Made by a program: the position numbers and the translations under genes
Part shown: positions 18,448 through 28,163 of the stretch, one piece after another
Layout: each line of letters begins with the position of its first letter
Position numbering within the stretch: the stretch's first letter is position 1
The notes under the pieces: model-generated
What the model was told of the DNA's origin: nothing
The model's input: the letters and a program-made list of their open reading frames with translations, nothing else
Databases searched by the model: none
Assembly (NCBI GenBank): GCA_947454715.1
Contig: CANGMZ010000001.1
Span: 31,359 to 95,358 of the forward strand
Reading direction: 5' to 3'
DNA length: 64,000 bases
DNA from: Chitinophagaceae bacterium
GTDB lineage: Bacteria > Bacteroidota > Bacteroidia > Chitinophagales > Chitinophagaceae

Positions 18448-19404
18448 ATGAGTTTAGACCTATCTATAGTCATACCCTTGTATAACGAAGAGGAATCACT
18501 TCCTGAGCTGGTGGCCTGGATAGAGAAAGTATGCACTGCCAACAATTTTTCGCGTGAGATCATCATGATAGATGATGGTAGCACAGATGATAGCTGGCAA
18601 GTTGTAGAAAAACTAACAGCTGAATTTGCTTCTGTAAGAGGTATAAAGTTTCAGCGTAATTATGGCAAAAGTCCGGCATTACACGAAGGGTTTAAAGCAG
18701 CCTCAGGTAATGTTATTATTACTATGGATGCCGATCTGCAGGACAGCCCCGATGAAATTCCTGAACTTTATAGCATGATTGTTAATGATGGCTTTGATCT
18801 GGTTAGTGGCTGGAAAAAAGTTCGTTATGATAATGCAGTTACCAAAAATCTGCCTTCTAAGTTATATAATGGTGTAAACCGCCGCCTTACCGGCATTAAG
18901 CTGCACGATATGAACTGCGGTCTTAAAGCGTATAAACGTAAGGTTGTTAAGAGTATAGAAGTATATGGCGAAATGCACCGTTTCATTCCGGTATTGGCTA
19001 AGTATGCCGGCTTTAAGAAAATAGGTGAAAAAGTAGTACAGCACAGAGCTCGTAAATATGGTAGTTCAAAATTTGGTTGGGAACGCTTTATTAATGGCTT
19101 TTTAGATTTATTGTCTATTCAGTTTGTGAGCAGGTTTGGTAAAAAACCGATGCATCTTTTTGGTGCTATGGGTTCATTTACCTTTTTGATTGGTTTCTTC
19201 TTTACAATGTCATTGATTATTGACAAGATTCGTTTTGGTGATAATTTTAGTATTACCAACAAGCCGGCATTTTATTTGTCATTAACTGCAATGGTGGTGG
19301 GTACGTTGTTTTTCCTCACTGGTTTCCTTGCAGAATTGATTACCAGAAATGCGGCTGATAGGAACGTTTACCTGATGGATGAAAAGATAGGTTGGGATAA
19401 CTGA
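18448..19404 (+). CDS. GT2 glycosyltransferase (DPM1/GtrB-like)
   Basis: This 318-residue membrane enzyme has an N-terminal GT-A domain. It begins DLSIVIPLYNEEESL, with the nucleotide-binding IDDGSTDDSW and the metal/donor site MDADLQDSPDE. Two hydrophobic helices near the C-terminus (about residues 230-255 and 270-300) anchor it in the inner membrane. This is the layout of GtrB/ArnC-type enzymes, which load a sugar onto undecaprenyl phosphate. The later motif HDMNCGLKAYKR is typical of this group. I used ATG at 18448; an in-frame TTG nine bases earlier is unlikely. The sugar is unknown. A two-way terminator follows. Confidence 0.9.
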   Translation: MSLDLSIVIPLYNEEESLPELVAWIEKVCTANNFSREIIMIDDGSTDDSWQVVEKLTAEFASVRGIKFQRNYGKSPALHEGFKAASGNVIITMDADLQDSPDEIPELYSMIVNDGFDLVSGWKKVRYDNAVTKNLPSKLYNGVNRRLTGIKLHDMNCGLKAYKRKVVKSIEVYGEMHRFIPVLAKYAGFKKIGEKVVQHRARKYGSSKFGWERFINGFLDLLSIQFVSRFGKKPMHLFGAMGSFTFLIGFFFTMSLIIDKIRFGDNFSITNKPAFYLSLTAMVVGTLFFLTGFLAELITRNAADRNVYLMDEKIGWDN

Positions 19405-19427
19405 TTTTCAAGCTACTGATATCATAT

Positions 19428-19466
19428 TTACGGCCGAAGCATCTAGCTTCGGCCGTAATAATTTTT
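19428..19466. terminator. Bidirectional terminator
   Basis: A 13-bp perfect stem (TTACGGCCGAAGC with its complement) with loop ATCTA and a T-tract lies between the convergent GT2 and purN genes. Confidence 0.88.
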
Positions 19467-19506
19467 GAGCATCATTATTGTAAAGATGTGTGAAAACCAA
19501 CTGTCC

Positions 19507-20073
19507 TTACATTGATTTCAGTAGAAACTCAATTGTTCTTGGATAGTAGAAATGCTCCAATTTATGGATGCGTGCAGCAAGGTCATCGGGGCTGTCGGTA
19601 GCTAAAACATCGCAACATGCCTGGGTAATAGTGTTGCCATTATCATATACCTCATCAACATGGTGTATCGTAATGCCTGATTGCTTTTCTTTATTCCTTA
19701 TTACCGCATTATGTACATGATGGCCATACATGCCCTTTCCGCCATAAGCCGGAAGCAAAGCAGGGTGAATATTGATGATTTTATTTGGGAATGCCTGAAT
19801 CACTGATGCCGGTATTTTCCATAAAAAGCCCGCAAGAACAATAAGTGACGGATTGAGGTCTGTCATTTGTTCTATCATCATTGCCTCACCAAAAGTCTCT
19901 TTGTTGATTGCCAAAAATGGAATATGCTCTCTTTCAGCAATGTCGCGCACTCCGGCACCTGGTTTATTACAAACAATCAATGACACCTTTGCCTGACCAT
20001 TTTGTTTAAAATGATCAATTATAGCTTGTGCGTTACTGCCTGCGCCTGATGCAAAGATGATTATGGAGTGCAT
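19507..20073 (-). CDS. purN: Phosphoribosylglycinamide formyltransferase
   Basis: PurN transfers a formyl group from 10-formyltetrahydrofolate to GAR in purine synthesis. The start IIIFASGAGSNAQAI is the GAR-binding loop. NIHPALLPAYGGKGMYG carries the catalytic Asn and His, and HHVDEVYDNGNTITQ holds the catalytic aspartate. At 188 residues it matches bacterial PurN. It is the last gene of a minus-strand group queE-uppP-purN (31-base gap to uppP). Its folate substrate links it to folD, which lies just upstream on the same strand. Confidence 0.95.
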   Translation of the reverse strand: MHSIIIFASGAGSNAQAIIDHFKQNGQAKVSLIVCNKPGAGVRDIAEREHIPFLAINKETFGEAMMIEQMTDLNPSLIVLAGFLWKIPASVIQAFPNKIINIHPALLPAYGGKGMYGHHVHNAVIRNKEKQSGITIHHVDEVYDNGNTITQACCDVLATDSPDDLAARIHKLEHFYYPRTIEFLLKSM

Positions 20074-20104
20074 AATATTAAATCAAATGGTGAAAATAGA
20101 TTGA

Positions 20105-20983
20105 TTACAGACCTGCCACCGGTTGAGCGATGTGATGAGTAGCAGTGGTAGTAGGCTTTGGTGTTGTCTCTTCTTTAGGCTCTTTCTTTATTACTCCTGT
20201 GAATATGAGCGCTAATATGGCTGCGCCTGCTATTATGCGATACACTCCGAAAGCCTTAAAGCTGTGTTTCTGTACATAAGTAATAAATGACTTGATGGCC
20301 AAAACAGAAACCACAAATGATATTAGACAACCTACTAACAACATACTGATATTAGAGGAGTGAAATACTTCAGGCGTTTCCTTGTAGGTGTCCAGGATGT
20401 CTTTTGCGGTAGCTGCAGCCATTGTAGGCACAGCGAGAAAGAAAGAGAATTCAGCTGCTACTTTCTTGTCGAGCTTTGATGCCATGCCACCTATAATGGT
20501 AGATGCACTGCGACTGAGTCCCGGGAATATAATAGAGAGTATCTGGAACAAACCAATTTTCAGCGCCTGACCATTAGTGATATCTTCTTCATTATGAATA
20601 GATGGTTTTTTGAACCAATTATCTACAAATAACAACAATACGCCACCTAGAAGTGTTATACATGCTATAGCTGTAACATTACCCAGTAGGTGTGCAATAT
20701 GTTTTTTCAGCAGCAAACCAAATACTAATGCAGGGATAACTGCGATAATGAGTTTTACATAAAAAGCTATTCCCTTGAAATTGAGGAACTTTTTCCAATA
20801 TAAAACTATGACTGCCATAACAGCTGCAAATTGTATCACAATATCAAACATATTGCTGAATGGCTCGTGAGGATCCATTTGCATGATAGCTTTTGTAAAC
20901 TTGATGTGTGCGGTTGAAGATATAGGGAGAAACTCCGTAACTCCTTCTATAACGGCAATAACTACAGATTGTAACCAGGTCAT
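20105..20983 (-). CDS. uppP: Undecaprenyl-diphosphatase
   Basis: UppP (BacA) dephosphorylates undecaprenyl pyrophosphate so that the lipid carrier can be reused for peptidoglycan and O-antigen synthesis; overexpression gives bacitracin resistance. The two active-site motifs are present: VIEGVTEFLPISSTAH at residues ~11-26 and FPGLSRSASTIIGG at about 150. About eight hydrophobic segments span the 292 residues. The C-terminus is odd: after the last helix a polar tail of about 25 residues (KKEPKEETTPKPTTT, then HHIAQPVAGL) is longer than in typical UppP. The start lies three bases after the queE stop, so the two are probably translationally coupled. Confidence 0.94.
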   Translation of the reverse strand: MTWLQSVVIAVIEGVTEFLPISSTAHIKFTKAIMQMDPHEPFSNMFDIVIQFAAVMAVIVLYWKKFLNFKGIAFYVKLIIAVIPALVFGLLLKKHIAHLLGNVTAIACITLLGGVLLLFVDNWFKKPSIHNEEDITNGQALKIGLFQILSIIFPGLSRSASTIIGGMASKLDKKVAAEFSFFLAVPTMAAATAKDILDTYKETPEVFHSSNISMLLVGCLISFVVSVLAIKSFITYVQKHSFKAFGVYRIIAGAAILALIFTGVIKKEPKEETTPKPTTTATHHIAQPVAGL

Positions 20984-20986
20984 GTT

Positions 20987-21607
20987 TTACGGAATGTTTA
21001 TGTATTTATGAGTTTGCAAAGATAATTGCCACTGTGGATGTTGTTGTATATAATCTATTATCAGGGGTGTTACGCTATCGCGCTTGCTCCATTCCGGCTG
21101 CAAATATAACAAGCAGTCGGGCCCCACTTTCGCAGCATGCTCTTCTGCCCATTTTAGATCACTTGGGTGGTATACAACTACTTTCAGTTCATTTGCCTTG
21201 TCCAGCGTTTCTTGTATCGGGGCTTTAAATTTTTTAGGGGAAAGTGTTACCCAGTCAATAGCACCGTTAATAGGATAAGATCCTGACGTTTCTATATGCG
21301 TTGCAAAGCCCTGCTGATGCAGTTGGTTGCAAAGTGCAGTGAGGTCATGCATGGCAGGCTCGCCACCTGTTATTACAGCTATTCTGCCGGGATTAGCGGA
21401 TGCAATGCTCACTATTTCTGCAACACTCATTTTGGGATGCTTTTCTGCGTCCCAGCTTTCTTTTACATCGCACCACACGCAGCCTACATCGCAGCCGCCC
21501 AGTCTTATAAAGTATGCCGCCTTTCCTGTATGCAAGCCTTCTCCCTGAAGGGTATAGAAGTGCTCCATTACTGGATATAAGACATTATTTGATTCGGTAT
21601 TTGTCAA
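20987..21607 (-). CDS. queE: 7-carboxy-7-deazaguanine synthase
   Basis: QueE is a radical-SAM enzyme in preQ0/queuosine biosynthesis. It has the CX3CX2C cluster motif of this family at C39, C43 and C46 (GGCDVGCVWCDVKESWD). The GGEP motif (VITGGEPAMHD) follows, and the protein is short (206 residues), as usual for QueE. The start is unusual: the conserved YPVMEHFYTLQGEG segment begins before the first ATG, so translation probably starts at the TTG at 21607, although the ATG at 21568 cannot be excluded. queC, queD and queF are not adjacent. Confidence 0.92.
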   Translation of the reverse strand: MTNTESNNVLYPVMEHFYTLQGEGLHTGKAAYFIRLGGCDVGCVWCDVKESWDAEKHPKMSVAEIVSIASANPGRIAVITGGEPAMHDLTALCNQLHQQGFATHIETSGSYPINGAIDWVTLSPKKFKAPIQETLDKANELKVVVYHPSDLKWAEEHAAKVGPDCLLYLQPEWSKRDSVTPLIIDYIQQHPQWQLSLQTHKYINIP

Positions 21608-21676
21608 AATAAAATTATTTAGTACTCCGCTTCCTGAGGAGTTATTTTCATGGAGAACTGTGTTAAGATGAATATG

Positions 21677-22561
21677 TTATGCTTTTATGGCTTTTTGTTT
21701 TGCAGCCAATAATGTGTTTTTCATTAAACCGCAAATTGTCATTGGGCCAACTCCCTTGGGTACCGGCGTAATATAGCTGCAAAGCGGTGCTACATTGTCA
21801 TAATCAACGTCTCCCACTAATCTGGATCCGCTTTTTTTCGTTGCATCGTCTATTCTGTTGATGCCTACGTCAATGATAATAGCTCCCGGCTTTACCATGT
21901 CTGCAGTCACAAAGAATGGTTTGCCAATAGCGGCTACAATCACATCTGCCGTGCGGGTAATCTCTGCAAGGTTTTTTGTGCGGGAGTGGGTGAGTGTTAC
22001 TGTGGCATTACCCGGTTTGGTATTGCGACTCAGTAATATTGTCATTGGTGTACCTACAATGTTACTGCGACCTATGACTACACAATGAAGTCCTGCTACA
22101 TCAATATTGTAATGCTCCAGCATCAACATTATGCCGTAAGGCGTTGCCGGTAAAAAAGTAGGTTGCCCCAACATCATTTTTCCCTGAGATATTGGGTGGA
22201 AACCATCCACGTCTTTGGCGGGGTCAATAGTGTTGATGATCAAATCGCCAGAAATATGATCCGGTAATGGTAATTGTACTAATATGCCATCCACATCAGC
22301 ATTGGCATTGAGTTGTTTCACTTCATTGATTAGCTGCGTTTCAGTTATTGTAGTGTCAAAACGGAGCAATGTAGATTCGAACCCAAGTTCTGCACAGCTT
22401 TTTACTTTATGCCCTACATAGGCCTCACTTGCGGGGTTGTTACCTACTAATATGGCCGCCAGATGTGGTTTTTTGCCACCATTTGCCTGCCAGTCAATAA
22501 CATCCTGTTTTATTTGCTCTTTGATATGAGCGGATACGAGTGCGCCGTCAAGTATTTGCAT
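21677..22561 (-). CDS. folD: Bifunctional methylene-THF dehydrogenase/cyclohydrolase
   Basis: FolD converts 5,10-methylene-THF to 10-formyl-THF, supplying PurN and formyl-Met-tRNA synthesis. The catalytic lysine region reads EAYVGHKVKSCAELG, with the usual Y and K. The NADP-binding GRSNIVGTPM and the C-terminal PVPKGVGPMT are both standard. At 294 residues it is full length. It reads towards the queE-uppP-purN group with a 69-base gap lacking a terminator, so read-through is possible. A -7 box sits four bases before its ATG. Confidence 0.97.
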   Translation of the reverse strand: MQILDGALVSAHIKEQIKQDVIDWQANGGKKPHLAAILVGNNPASEAYVGHKVKSCAELGFESTLLRFDTTITETQLINEVKQLNANADVDGILVQLPLPDHISGDLIINTIDPAKDVDGFHPISQGKMMLGQPTFLPATPYGIMLMLEHYNIDVAGLHCVVIGRSNIVGTPMTILLSRNTKPGNATVTLTHSRTKNLAEITRTADVIVAAIGKPFFVTADMVKPGAIIIDVGINRIDDATKKSGSRLVGDVDYDNVAPLCSYITPVPKGVGPMTICGLMKNTLLAAKQKAIKA

Positions 22562-22565
22562 ACTG

Positions 22566-22573
22566 CAAATATA
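22566..22573 (-). promoter_or_regulatory. -7 promoter box of folD, abutting the start codon
   Basis: Minus-strand TATATTTG, then CAGT, then ATG: a four-base gap. Confidence 0.6.
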
Positions 22574-22631
22574 AACATTTGAAGGTTTGTTAAATGCAAT
22601 ACAGGAATGCCTGTTTAATTAATGATGGTAA

Positions 22632-23660
22632 TTATGCATTCTTATTCATGCGTGCATAAGTGATTTTTGATATTTCACTTATGGTTTGAGTTAATTTTTG
22701 CAAGTCTGTACCCTTGGTCATAACAGTGATAAGGTATGCAGTATTATTCAAATACACAATGCCCGTTTCGTGCAGTTGATGCAGCTGCTGTGAGCCCGCC
22801 TCACCAAATTTATGAGCAATCTTTACATTATCAGGTAAGCCTTTTACTAAGCCATCTTTAAAGTTGCATTGTGCCAGCAGCGAGGTGGCAAATTCTGATG
22901 CCGGGATAGTAAGGTATGATGCGTTATACAATGCTTCCATGAATATTGAATAGTCGTGGGTGCTTATGGTATAAGTAAGATAATCAGCTGCATTAGGCTT
23001 AGGTGGCGTTAATCCCAGATCGGAAAAAACTTTAATAAGTATTTCCGGTTTCATAATCCCGTTTAACAACTGTGTTGCATTATTATCTGAATAAGCAATC
23101 ATATATGTTAAAAGCTCTTTTACTGTATATGATTGCCCCGACTGTATACTTTTTGTTTCGTATGTCTGCTTTACGTTTACAACAGACTGAGTTGTATAAA
23201 GAATCTTCTTGTTCAACAGTGCGGGGTCGGTCTCTGCCATTCTGAGTATGGTGAGCATTACCGGTAATTTAAATAATGAACCAGGCAGATAACCTTCTCC
23301 CGGGTTTACCGCAGTCCAGTCATCAGAAGATAATTCTTTTAAGTAAACAGATGCAGAGGTAATAATTCCGGATTGTTTTTCATTTTCAATGAGCGTTGAG
23401 ATCTCTTGTTTAACAGATTCAAGGCTTTTGGCTTCGCACTCCGGTGCGTTATTTAACAATGGCTTAATGTATTTATAGCCTTTTAAACGAGCTACGGTGT
23501 AATTACAACTTACATTCGTAGGGGTTACAGAGTCTACAACTTCATTGGCAGAAGCGTGAGACAAGCTACTTTTTTGTAAAATAAAAAAACTGACTGCACT
23601 GCAAGCTAATGCAAATACAAGTGTGTAAGAAAGGGGTATTTTCTTTTTAAGTAAGTTCAT
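22632..23660 (-). CDS. Class A beta-lactamase-like serine hydrolase
   Basis: This 342-residue protein has an N-terminal membrane anchor or uncleaved signal (about residues 10-30) followed by a spacer and a penicillin-binding-like domain. The SxxK nucleophile motif is GSLFKLPVML and the SDN equivalent is AYSDNNATQLL. The KTG motif is replaced by HKFG (KIAHKFGEAG). This resembles the COG2367 group, in which many members are not proven beta-lactamases. It could be an antibiotic hydrolase or a cell-wall amidase-like enzyme; the sequence does not decide. It stands alone, with a 394-base divergent gap to the endonuclease gene. Confidence 0.8.
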   Translation of the reverse strand: MNLLKKKIPLSYTLVFALACSAVSFFILQKSSLSHASANEVVDSVTPTNVSCNYTVARLKGYKYIKPLLNNAPECEAKSLESVKQEISTLIENEKQSGIITSASVYLKELSSDDWTAVNPGEGYLPGSLFKLPVMLTILRMAETDPALLNKKILYTTQSVVNVKQTYETKSIQSGQSYTVKELLTYMIAYSDNNATQLLNGIMKPEILIKVFSDLGLTPPKPNAADYLTYTISTHDYSIFMEALYNASYLTIPASEFATSLLAQCNFKDGLVKGLPDNVKIAHKFGEAGSQQLHQLHETGIVYLNNTAYLITVMTKGTDLQKLTQTISEISKITYARMNKNA

Positions 23661-24054
23661 TAAGGTTATATTTTGGGTATATTTTATAAATGCAGCACTG
23701 CAAGTAGCTACATTTATCTTGCTACTAAATTATGTAATTAAGAGAGTTTACTGTCGAAAAATGTTGTTAAAAACGCATTAAAAATAAATCAAATTATACT
23801 ATGCTGGTTGTCTGAATTGTATACTTTGATATGTGTTAGCTTTAAAAAATAAGTGATTTTAGATGTTTTTACTATACTGAAATACATAATTTCATAAAGT
23901 GCTGTTTATCTGTATTTTATAATAATTTGGCTTTTTTTATGTTTGCGAAGGTACGATTTTGTACTCCTTAATGTATCGCCAAAATAAGTAGTTCTGATGC
24001 ATTCATTTGTTTTAGGTAATACATTATCACTTATGTTTGTAAAAACCAGACATC
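23661..24054. other. Divergent intergenic region
   Basis: AT-rich spacer between the serine hydrolase and endonuclease genes. The plus-strand promoter box is at 24032. A short inverted repeat (AGTAGC at 23703, GCTACT at 23721) is visible; no exact TAnnTTTG box was found for the minus-strand gene. I see no coding sequence. Confidence 0.6.
24032..24039 (+). promoter_or_regulatory. -7 promoter box of the endonuclease gene
   Basis: TATGTTTG, an exact match, 15 bases before the GTG start. Confidence 0.5.
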
Positions 24055-25149
24055 GTGAAGAGATATATTATTTCTATTTTCCTGTTATTGCCATTTTTGT
24101 CTTTTGCTCAAATACCTGCGGGTTATTATACATCAGCAACCGGATTGAACGGTCAGTCACTTCGGGTTGCACTCAGAAATATCATAAGACCACACACTGT
24201 CCTCAGTTATACCCCGGGTTTATGGAATGCCTACGCAACAACAGATGTGAAGCCGAACGGTAAACTTTGGGATATTTACTCAGATGTGCCCGGAGGAACA
24301 CCTTTGTATGAGTACGTAATTGGTGCGTCATCGTCTGGTGGTAACCAATGTGGTAGTGTGAGCCCGTCGGCAGAAGGTAGCTGTTACAACAGAGAGCACA
24401 CTTGGCCACAAAGTAAGTTTGCGAGCGATACACCCATGCAGAGTGATTTATTCATTGTTTACCCAACTGATTACTATGTGAACGGTCAACGAGGTGATCT
24501 GCCTTATGGTATTGCCGGAACAGTATCTCACACCTTTAGCAATGGCAGTAAAATCGGGACGAACAATTTTCCAGGTGCACCTACAGGTAATTGTTATGAG
24601 CCGGTTGATGCTTATAAGGGAGATTTAGCTCGTACGTACTTTTATGTCGCTACTTGTTATTGGGGGGCTGATAGTGTGAATTTCACCAGTTGGGAGACCG
24701 CTACAGGGTTGACTTTCAATCCCTGGGCTATACAGATGTTACTACAGTGGCATCATAATGACCCGGTGAGCCAAAAGGAAATGGACAGAAATAATGCCGC
24801 ATACTCTTTGCAACATAATCGTAATCCGTTTATTGACCATCCTGAATATGCAGATTGTATATGGGGTGGCTGTTCTGATGGGGTAACGGATGTACGTAAC
24901 GATTTGAAAGGTGTTTTTGTTGCTGCACTGCAAGGCAGTAACATACTCAATGTGAATTGGAGCAATGTGAGTAATGATGTGGTCACCGGTGTAAGTGTGC
25001 TGAATATGAGCGGACAATTAGTATTTCATTCAGGAACTACAAATACGAGTGAGTTGACTGTATCAACGGGAGACTGGGCAAAAGGAGTATATGTAGTGAG
25101 GATACAGAGCCTGCGAACAGTAGTGAGCCAAAAGGTAGTATTGCAATAA
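24055..25149 (+). CDS. Secreted endonuclease I with T9SS type A sorting domain
   Basis: This 364-residue protein combines an endonuclease I (EndA/NucM) catalytic domain with a T9SS sorting tail. A signal peptide ends at FAQ near residue 19. The catalytic core has CYNREHTWPQSKF, where the histidine is the general base, and the metal-site QMDRNNA-type motif appears as KEMDRNNAAY. The last ~75 residues (VLNMSGQLVF ... GVYVVRIQS ... KVVLQ) fit the type A C-terminal domain that sends proteins through the outer membrane. The start is GTG at 24055, required to keep the signal peptide MKRYIISIFLLLPF. Likely role: extracellular DNA or RNA degradation for nutrition. Confidence 0.92.
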   Translation: MKRYIISIFLLLPFLSFAQIPAGYYTSATGLNGQSLRVALRNIIRPHTVLSYTPGLWNAYATTDVKPNGKLWDIYSDVPGGTPLYEYVIGASSSGGNQCGSVSPSAEGSCYNREHTWPQSKFASDTPMQSDLFIVYPTDYYVNGQRGDLPYGIAGTVSHTFSNGSKIGTNNFPGAPTGNCYEPVDAYKGDLARTYFYVATCYWGADSVNFTSWETATGLTFNPWAIQMLLQWHHNDPVSQKEMDRNNAAYSLQHNRNPFIDHPEYADCIWGGCSDGVTDVRNDLKGVFVAALQGSNILNVNWSNVSNDVVTGVSVLNMSGQLVFHSGTTNTSELTVSTGDWAKGVYVVRIQSLRTVVSQKVVLQ

Positions 25150-25166
25150 GCAACAATTGAATAATT

Positions 25167-25202
25167 AAAGAGCGGCAAACGGTCAGTTTGCCGCTCTTTT
25201 TG
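25167..25202. terminator. Bidirectional terminator
   Basis: A 14-bp perfect stem (AAAGAGCGGCAAAC with its complement), loop GGTCA, then a T-tract lies between the convergent endonuclease and M16 protease genes. Confidence 0.92.
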
Positions 25203-25232
25203 GTTGTATTGGAATCTTAAACAAAGAGTGGA

Positions 25233-28163
25233 TTAGTATCCGAAAATCTCGTCTAAAGATAGTTTCTTAACATCTCCTACTTTCTTGATGTCATCAGCAT
25301 TCAGCTTGTTTTCTGAAGCCAGCAGGCAATAGGTATATGGCTTGTTAGCAATATTGTCTGCATGGAATTTTTTGATGTCATTAAACTGAAGTTTGTCCGC
25401 ACTTTCATAGATATTTTTGCGGATATCTGTTGTCAGTCCTTTACGCTCTGCAGCAAGGTAGTTATAGATAATGCCATCTTGTGTGATACGTTCTGTTTCT
25501 ATATCTTTTTTCATTGCAGACTTAGCTGCTACCATATTGTTCTCAATAGATGGCAATTCGTTCAGCAATTCGTTCATCGCCTTGACAGACTCGTTGAACT
25601 TATCTGCCTGGCAACCAATGTATGCCATAACTACATAAGGATCTTCTTTCTTATCAGGTGCTGCATAGTAGGCATTAGTAGAATAAGCAAGTGCTTTGCT
25701 TTCTCTGATAGTTTGGAACACCAATGCGCCCATGCCACTGCCGAAATAATTGTTGAAGATATCGATAGTAGGCTGTTTTGCAGGGTCATAACCAGATATA
25801 TTTCTTATCCAGCGAATCTCACTCTGTACCATGTCATAGTTAGCAAACAATACTTCATTTTTAGATTGCGTAGTAAAGGTAAACACCTTAGCCGCAGTAG
25901 CAGGCTTGAACATTGCCGGTTCAGTATGTGCTGCTTTCAGAGAAGAGGTAAGGCCAGCCATTGAAGCAGGACCATAATAGAGAATGCGGTGGCTGTAGTT
26001 GAACATGCCGTGCAATATCTCAGTTAACTCTGCACTGGTAAGGTTTTTTAACTCTTCATTACTCAGTACATTGTTGAACGGGTTGTTTGCTCCATAACGT
26101 GCGTAGCTTGTAAGGCCTTGCATGATCTGCCCTTTATTGTTTTTGGCATCAGCACGGCTTTTGTTGATACGCGCTTTAAGTGAGGCCAATGCTTTGTCGT
26201 CAGCAACGCAGTTAGTCATGAGGTTTTCAAAAAGTGCTACTGCTTTGTCGAAATTTTCCTGCAGACCTTCTATACTTACGGTAGTATATTCACCTGTAGC
26301 AGCAACATTAAAGCTGCAAGCAAGTGTATAGAATTCTTTAGAGAACTCTTCAGCACTCATCTTGTCAGTACCCAAAAACTGCAGATATTGAGCTGCAATA
26401 GCCAGGCGTTTATCATTCCATGTTCCCATCTTGAAGCGGTATGCCATGCGGAAGAGACCATTATCATCATTATGCACATACAAAATCTCTGCAGGGCCAA
26501 GATTGCCTTTACTGATATCCTTGTTGTAGTCGAGCCACACAGGTGCAACCGGAGTGGTTGGCATGCTGTTTACGTCTTTTACAAATTTAGATTGAGCACC
26601 GGCATTTGTTTCAACAGGTGTAATAGGTGGTTTGCTCACCTTTACCACACTATTGTCTTCACCTTTACGTTTGTAGATGGCTACATAGTTATTAGCAAAG
26701 TATTTGTTGGCGAAGTCTGTGATATCTTTTTTGCTGATTGCAGAAAGACGCTCAATGTAATCAACATCATCTTTCCAATCTTCTTCAGATGTGAATGCAT
26801 TCATAAGTGCAGAGGCGCGCGAACTGTAATTCTCGCTTTGCTGCATCATTGCTTTTTTCTGGTTGTTGATGATAGAGGTAACCAACTTGTCGTCGAAGTT
26901 GCCTTTTTTAAGGTTCTCTATTTCTCCCAGCATCAATGCTTTCACGTCTTCCAGACTTTGACCCATTGTTGGGTTGCCCTGCAGATACATGTAACCATGA
27001 TCTATAAGGATATCTGCACTGGCAGATGCACGCAACAGTTTTTGTTTTTTAACAAGGTTAAGATCTATTAGACCTGCACGGCCATTTGTGAGTATCTGGC
27101 CCACAATGTCTGCCAGAATAGCATCTTTTGCATGTACACCAGGCAGTCTGTAACCTATTGCTACAAATTCAGCATCAGGACCTTTTACTTCTTTTTCTAT
27201 TGGTGCAGTAATAGGTGCTTCAGGTTGGAAGGTGTATGGGTTTATCTTCTTCGATTTGAGTTGAGAGAAGTAATTGTCCACCTTTCCTATCATTACATCA
27301 GGATCGAAATCGCCGGCAATGATAATGCCCATATTGTTAGGCACATAGTACGTGTTGAAGTATTTTCTGATCTCCAGTAACGACGGGTTTTTCAGATGTT
27401 CAATAGTACCTATGGTTGTTTGCTTACCGTAGTTGTGGTTTTTGAACAGATTGGACAACATCAATTCAGATACCTTGCGGCCATCGTTATCGAGGGTGCG
27501 GTTTTTCTCTTCATACACCGCTTCGAGCTCTGTATGGAAGATACGGAACACAGGGTTACTGAAGCGGTCGTATTGCACTTTCAGGAACTTATCCACAGCA
27601 TTGGATGGTATATCTTCTGTATAAACCGTTTGCTCGAAAGAGGTGAAGGCATTTGTTCCTTTTGCGCCCATTGACGACATCATTTTGTCGTATTCATTGG
27701 CAATTGCCATTTTAGCAGCTAAACCGGAAACGGAGTCGATTCGGTGATAAATGACTTTACGTTTTGCCTCATCTGTAGTGTGGTTGTACTCTTCATACAG
27801 ACCGTCTATCATGGTGAGGTATGGTTTCTCCTTGCTATAGTCGAGCGAACCGTAGTTTTCTGTACCCTTGAACATCATGTGCTCCAGGTAATGTGCAAGA
27901 CCTGTATGGTCTGCCGGGTCAGTTTTACTTCCGGCTTTTGTAGCAATGAACACATGCATACGCGGCTCTTTTTTAGTAGGGCTGAGAATGATGGTCATAC
28001 CATTGCTAAGGGTGTAGAAGCGCGCCTGCATTGGGTCGTTGGTTACATATTTATACTTGTAACCGCCTGATTTGGCGTCTTTCCATTCGTGCACCTCTTT
28101 TGCCGATACCACACCTGATATAAGCAGGGCAGCCAGCAAAGCGGTTATTTTTAGTTTTCGCAT
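25233..28163 (-). CDS. M16 family zinc metalloprotease (insulinase-like, two-repeat)
   Basis: This 976-residue exported protease starts with a signal peptide (MRKLKITALLAALLISG, cleaved near VSAK). The first M16 domain has the inverted zinc motif HYLEH at residues 91-95 (H91, E94, H95), with the third ligand region VYEEKNRTLD downstream. The C-terminal half repeats the M16 fold without a zinc motif, as expected for the inactive partner domain. Such single-chain M16 proteins act in the periplasm on peptides of modest size. It is monocistronic, ending at the shared terminator. Upstream lies an unusual inverted and phased repeat. Confidence 0.93.
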   Translation of the reverse strand: MRKLKITALLAALLISGVVSAKEVHEWKDAKSGGYKYKYVTNDPMQARFYTLSNGMTIILSPTKKEPRMHVFIATKAGSKTDPADHTGLAHYLEHMMFKGTENYGSLDYSKEKPYLTMIDGLYEEYNHTTDEAKRKVIYHRIDSVSGLAAKMAIANEYDKMMSSMGAKGTNAFTSFEQTVYTEDIPSNAVDKFLKVQYDRFSNPVFRIFHTELEAVYEEKNRTLDNDGRKVSELMLSNLFKNHNYGKQTTIGTIEHLKNPSLLEIRKYFNTYYVPNNMGIIIAGDFDPDVMIGKVDNYFSQLKSKKINPYTFQPEAPITAPIEKEVKGPDAEFVAIGYRLPGVHAKDAILADIVGQILTNGRAGLIDLNLVKKQKLLRASASADILIDHGYMYLQGNPTMGQSLEDVKALMLGEIENLKKGNFDDKLVTSIINNQKKAMMQQSENYSSRASALMNAFTSEEDWKDDVDYIERLSAISKKDITDFANKYFANNYVAIYKRKGEDNSVVKVSKPPITPVETNAGAQSKFVKDVNSMPTTPVAPVWLDYNKDISKGNLGPAEILYVHNDDNGLFRMAYRFKMGTWNDKRLAIAAQYLQFLGTDKMSAEEFSKEFYTLACSFNVAATGEYTTVSIEGLQENFDKAVALFENLMTNCVADDKALASLKARINKSRADAKNNKGQIMQGLTSYARYGANNPFNNVLSNEELKNLTSAELTEILHGMFNYSHRILYYGPASMAGLTSSLKAAHTEPAMFKPATAAKVFTFTTQSKNEVLFANYDMVQSEIRWIRNISGYDPAKQPTIDIFNNYFGSGMGALVFQTIRESKALAYSTNAYYAAPDKKEDPYVVMAYIGCQADKFNESVKAMNELLNELPSIENNMVAAKSAMKKDIETERITQDGIIYNYLAAERKGLTTDIRKNIYESADKLQFNDIKKFHADNIANKPYTYCLLASENKLNADDIKKVGDVKKLSLDEIFGY

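Noticed and set aside
19507-23660. queE-uppP-purN-folD as one folate/queuosine pathway operon
   Set aside because: The genes share a strand but folD has its own -7 box, and uppP and queE do not share a pathway with the folate genes; only the tight queE-uppP junction suggests coupling.
26388-27071. Long plus-strand frame of 227 codons inside the M16 protease gene
   Set aside because: It is an antisense frame of a well-conserved gene, with a Cys/Phe/His-rich composition typical of shadow translation.
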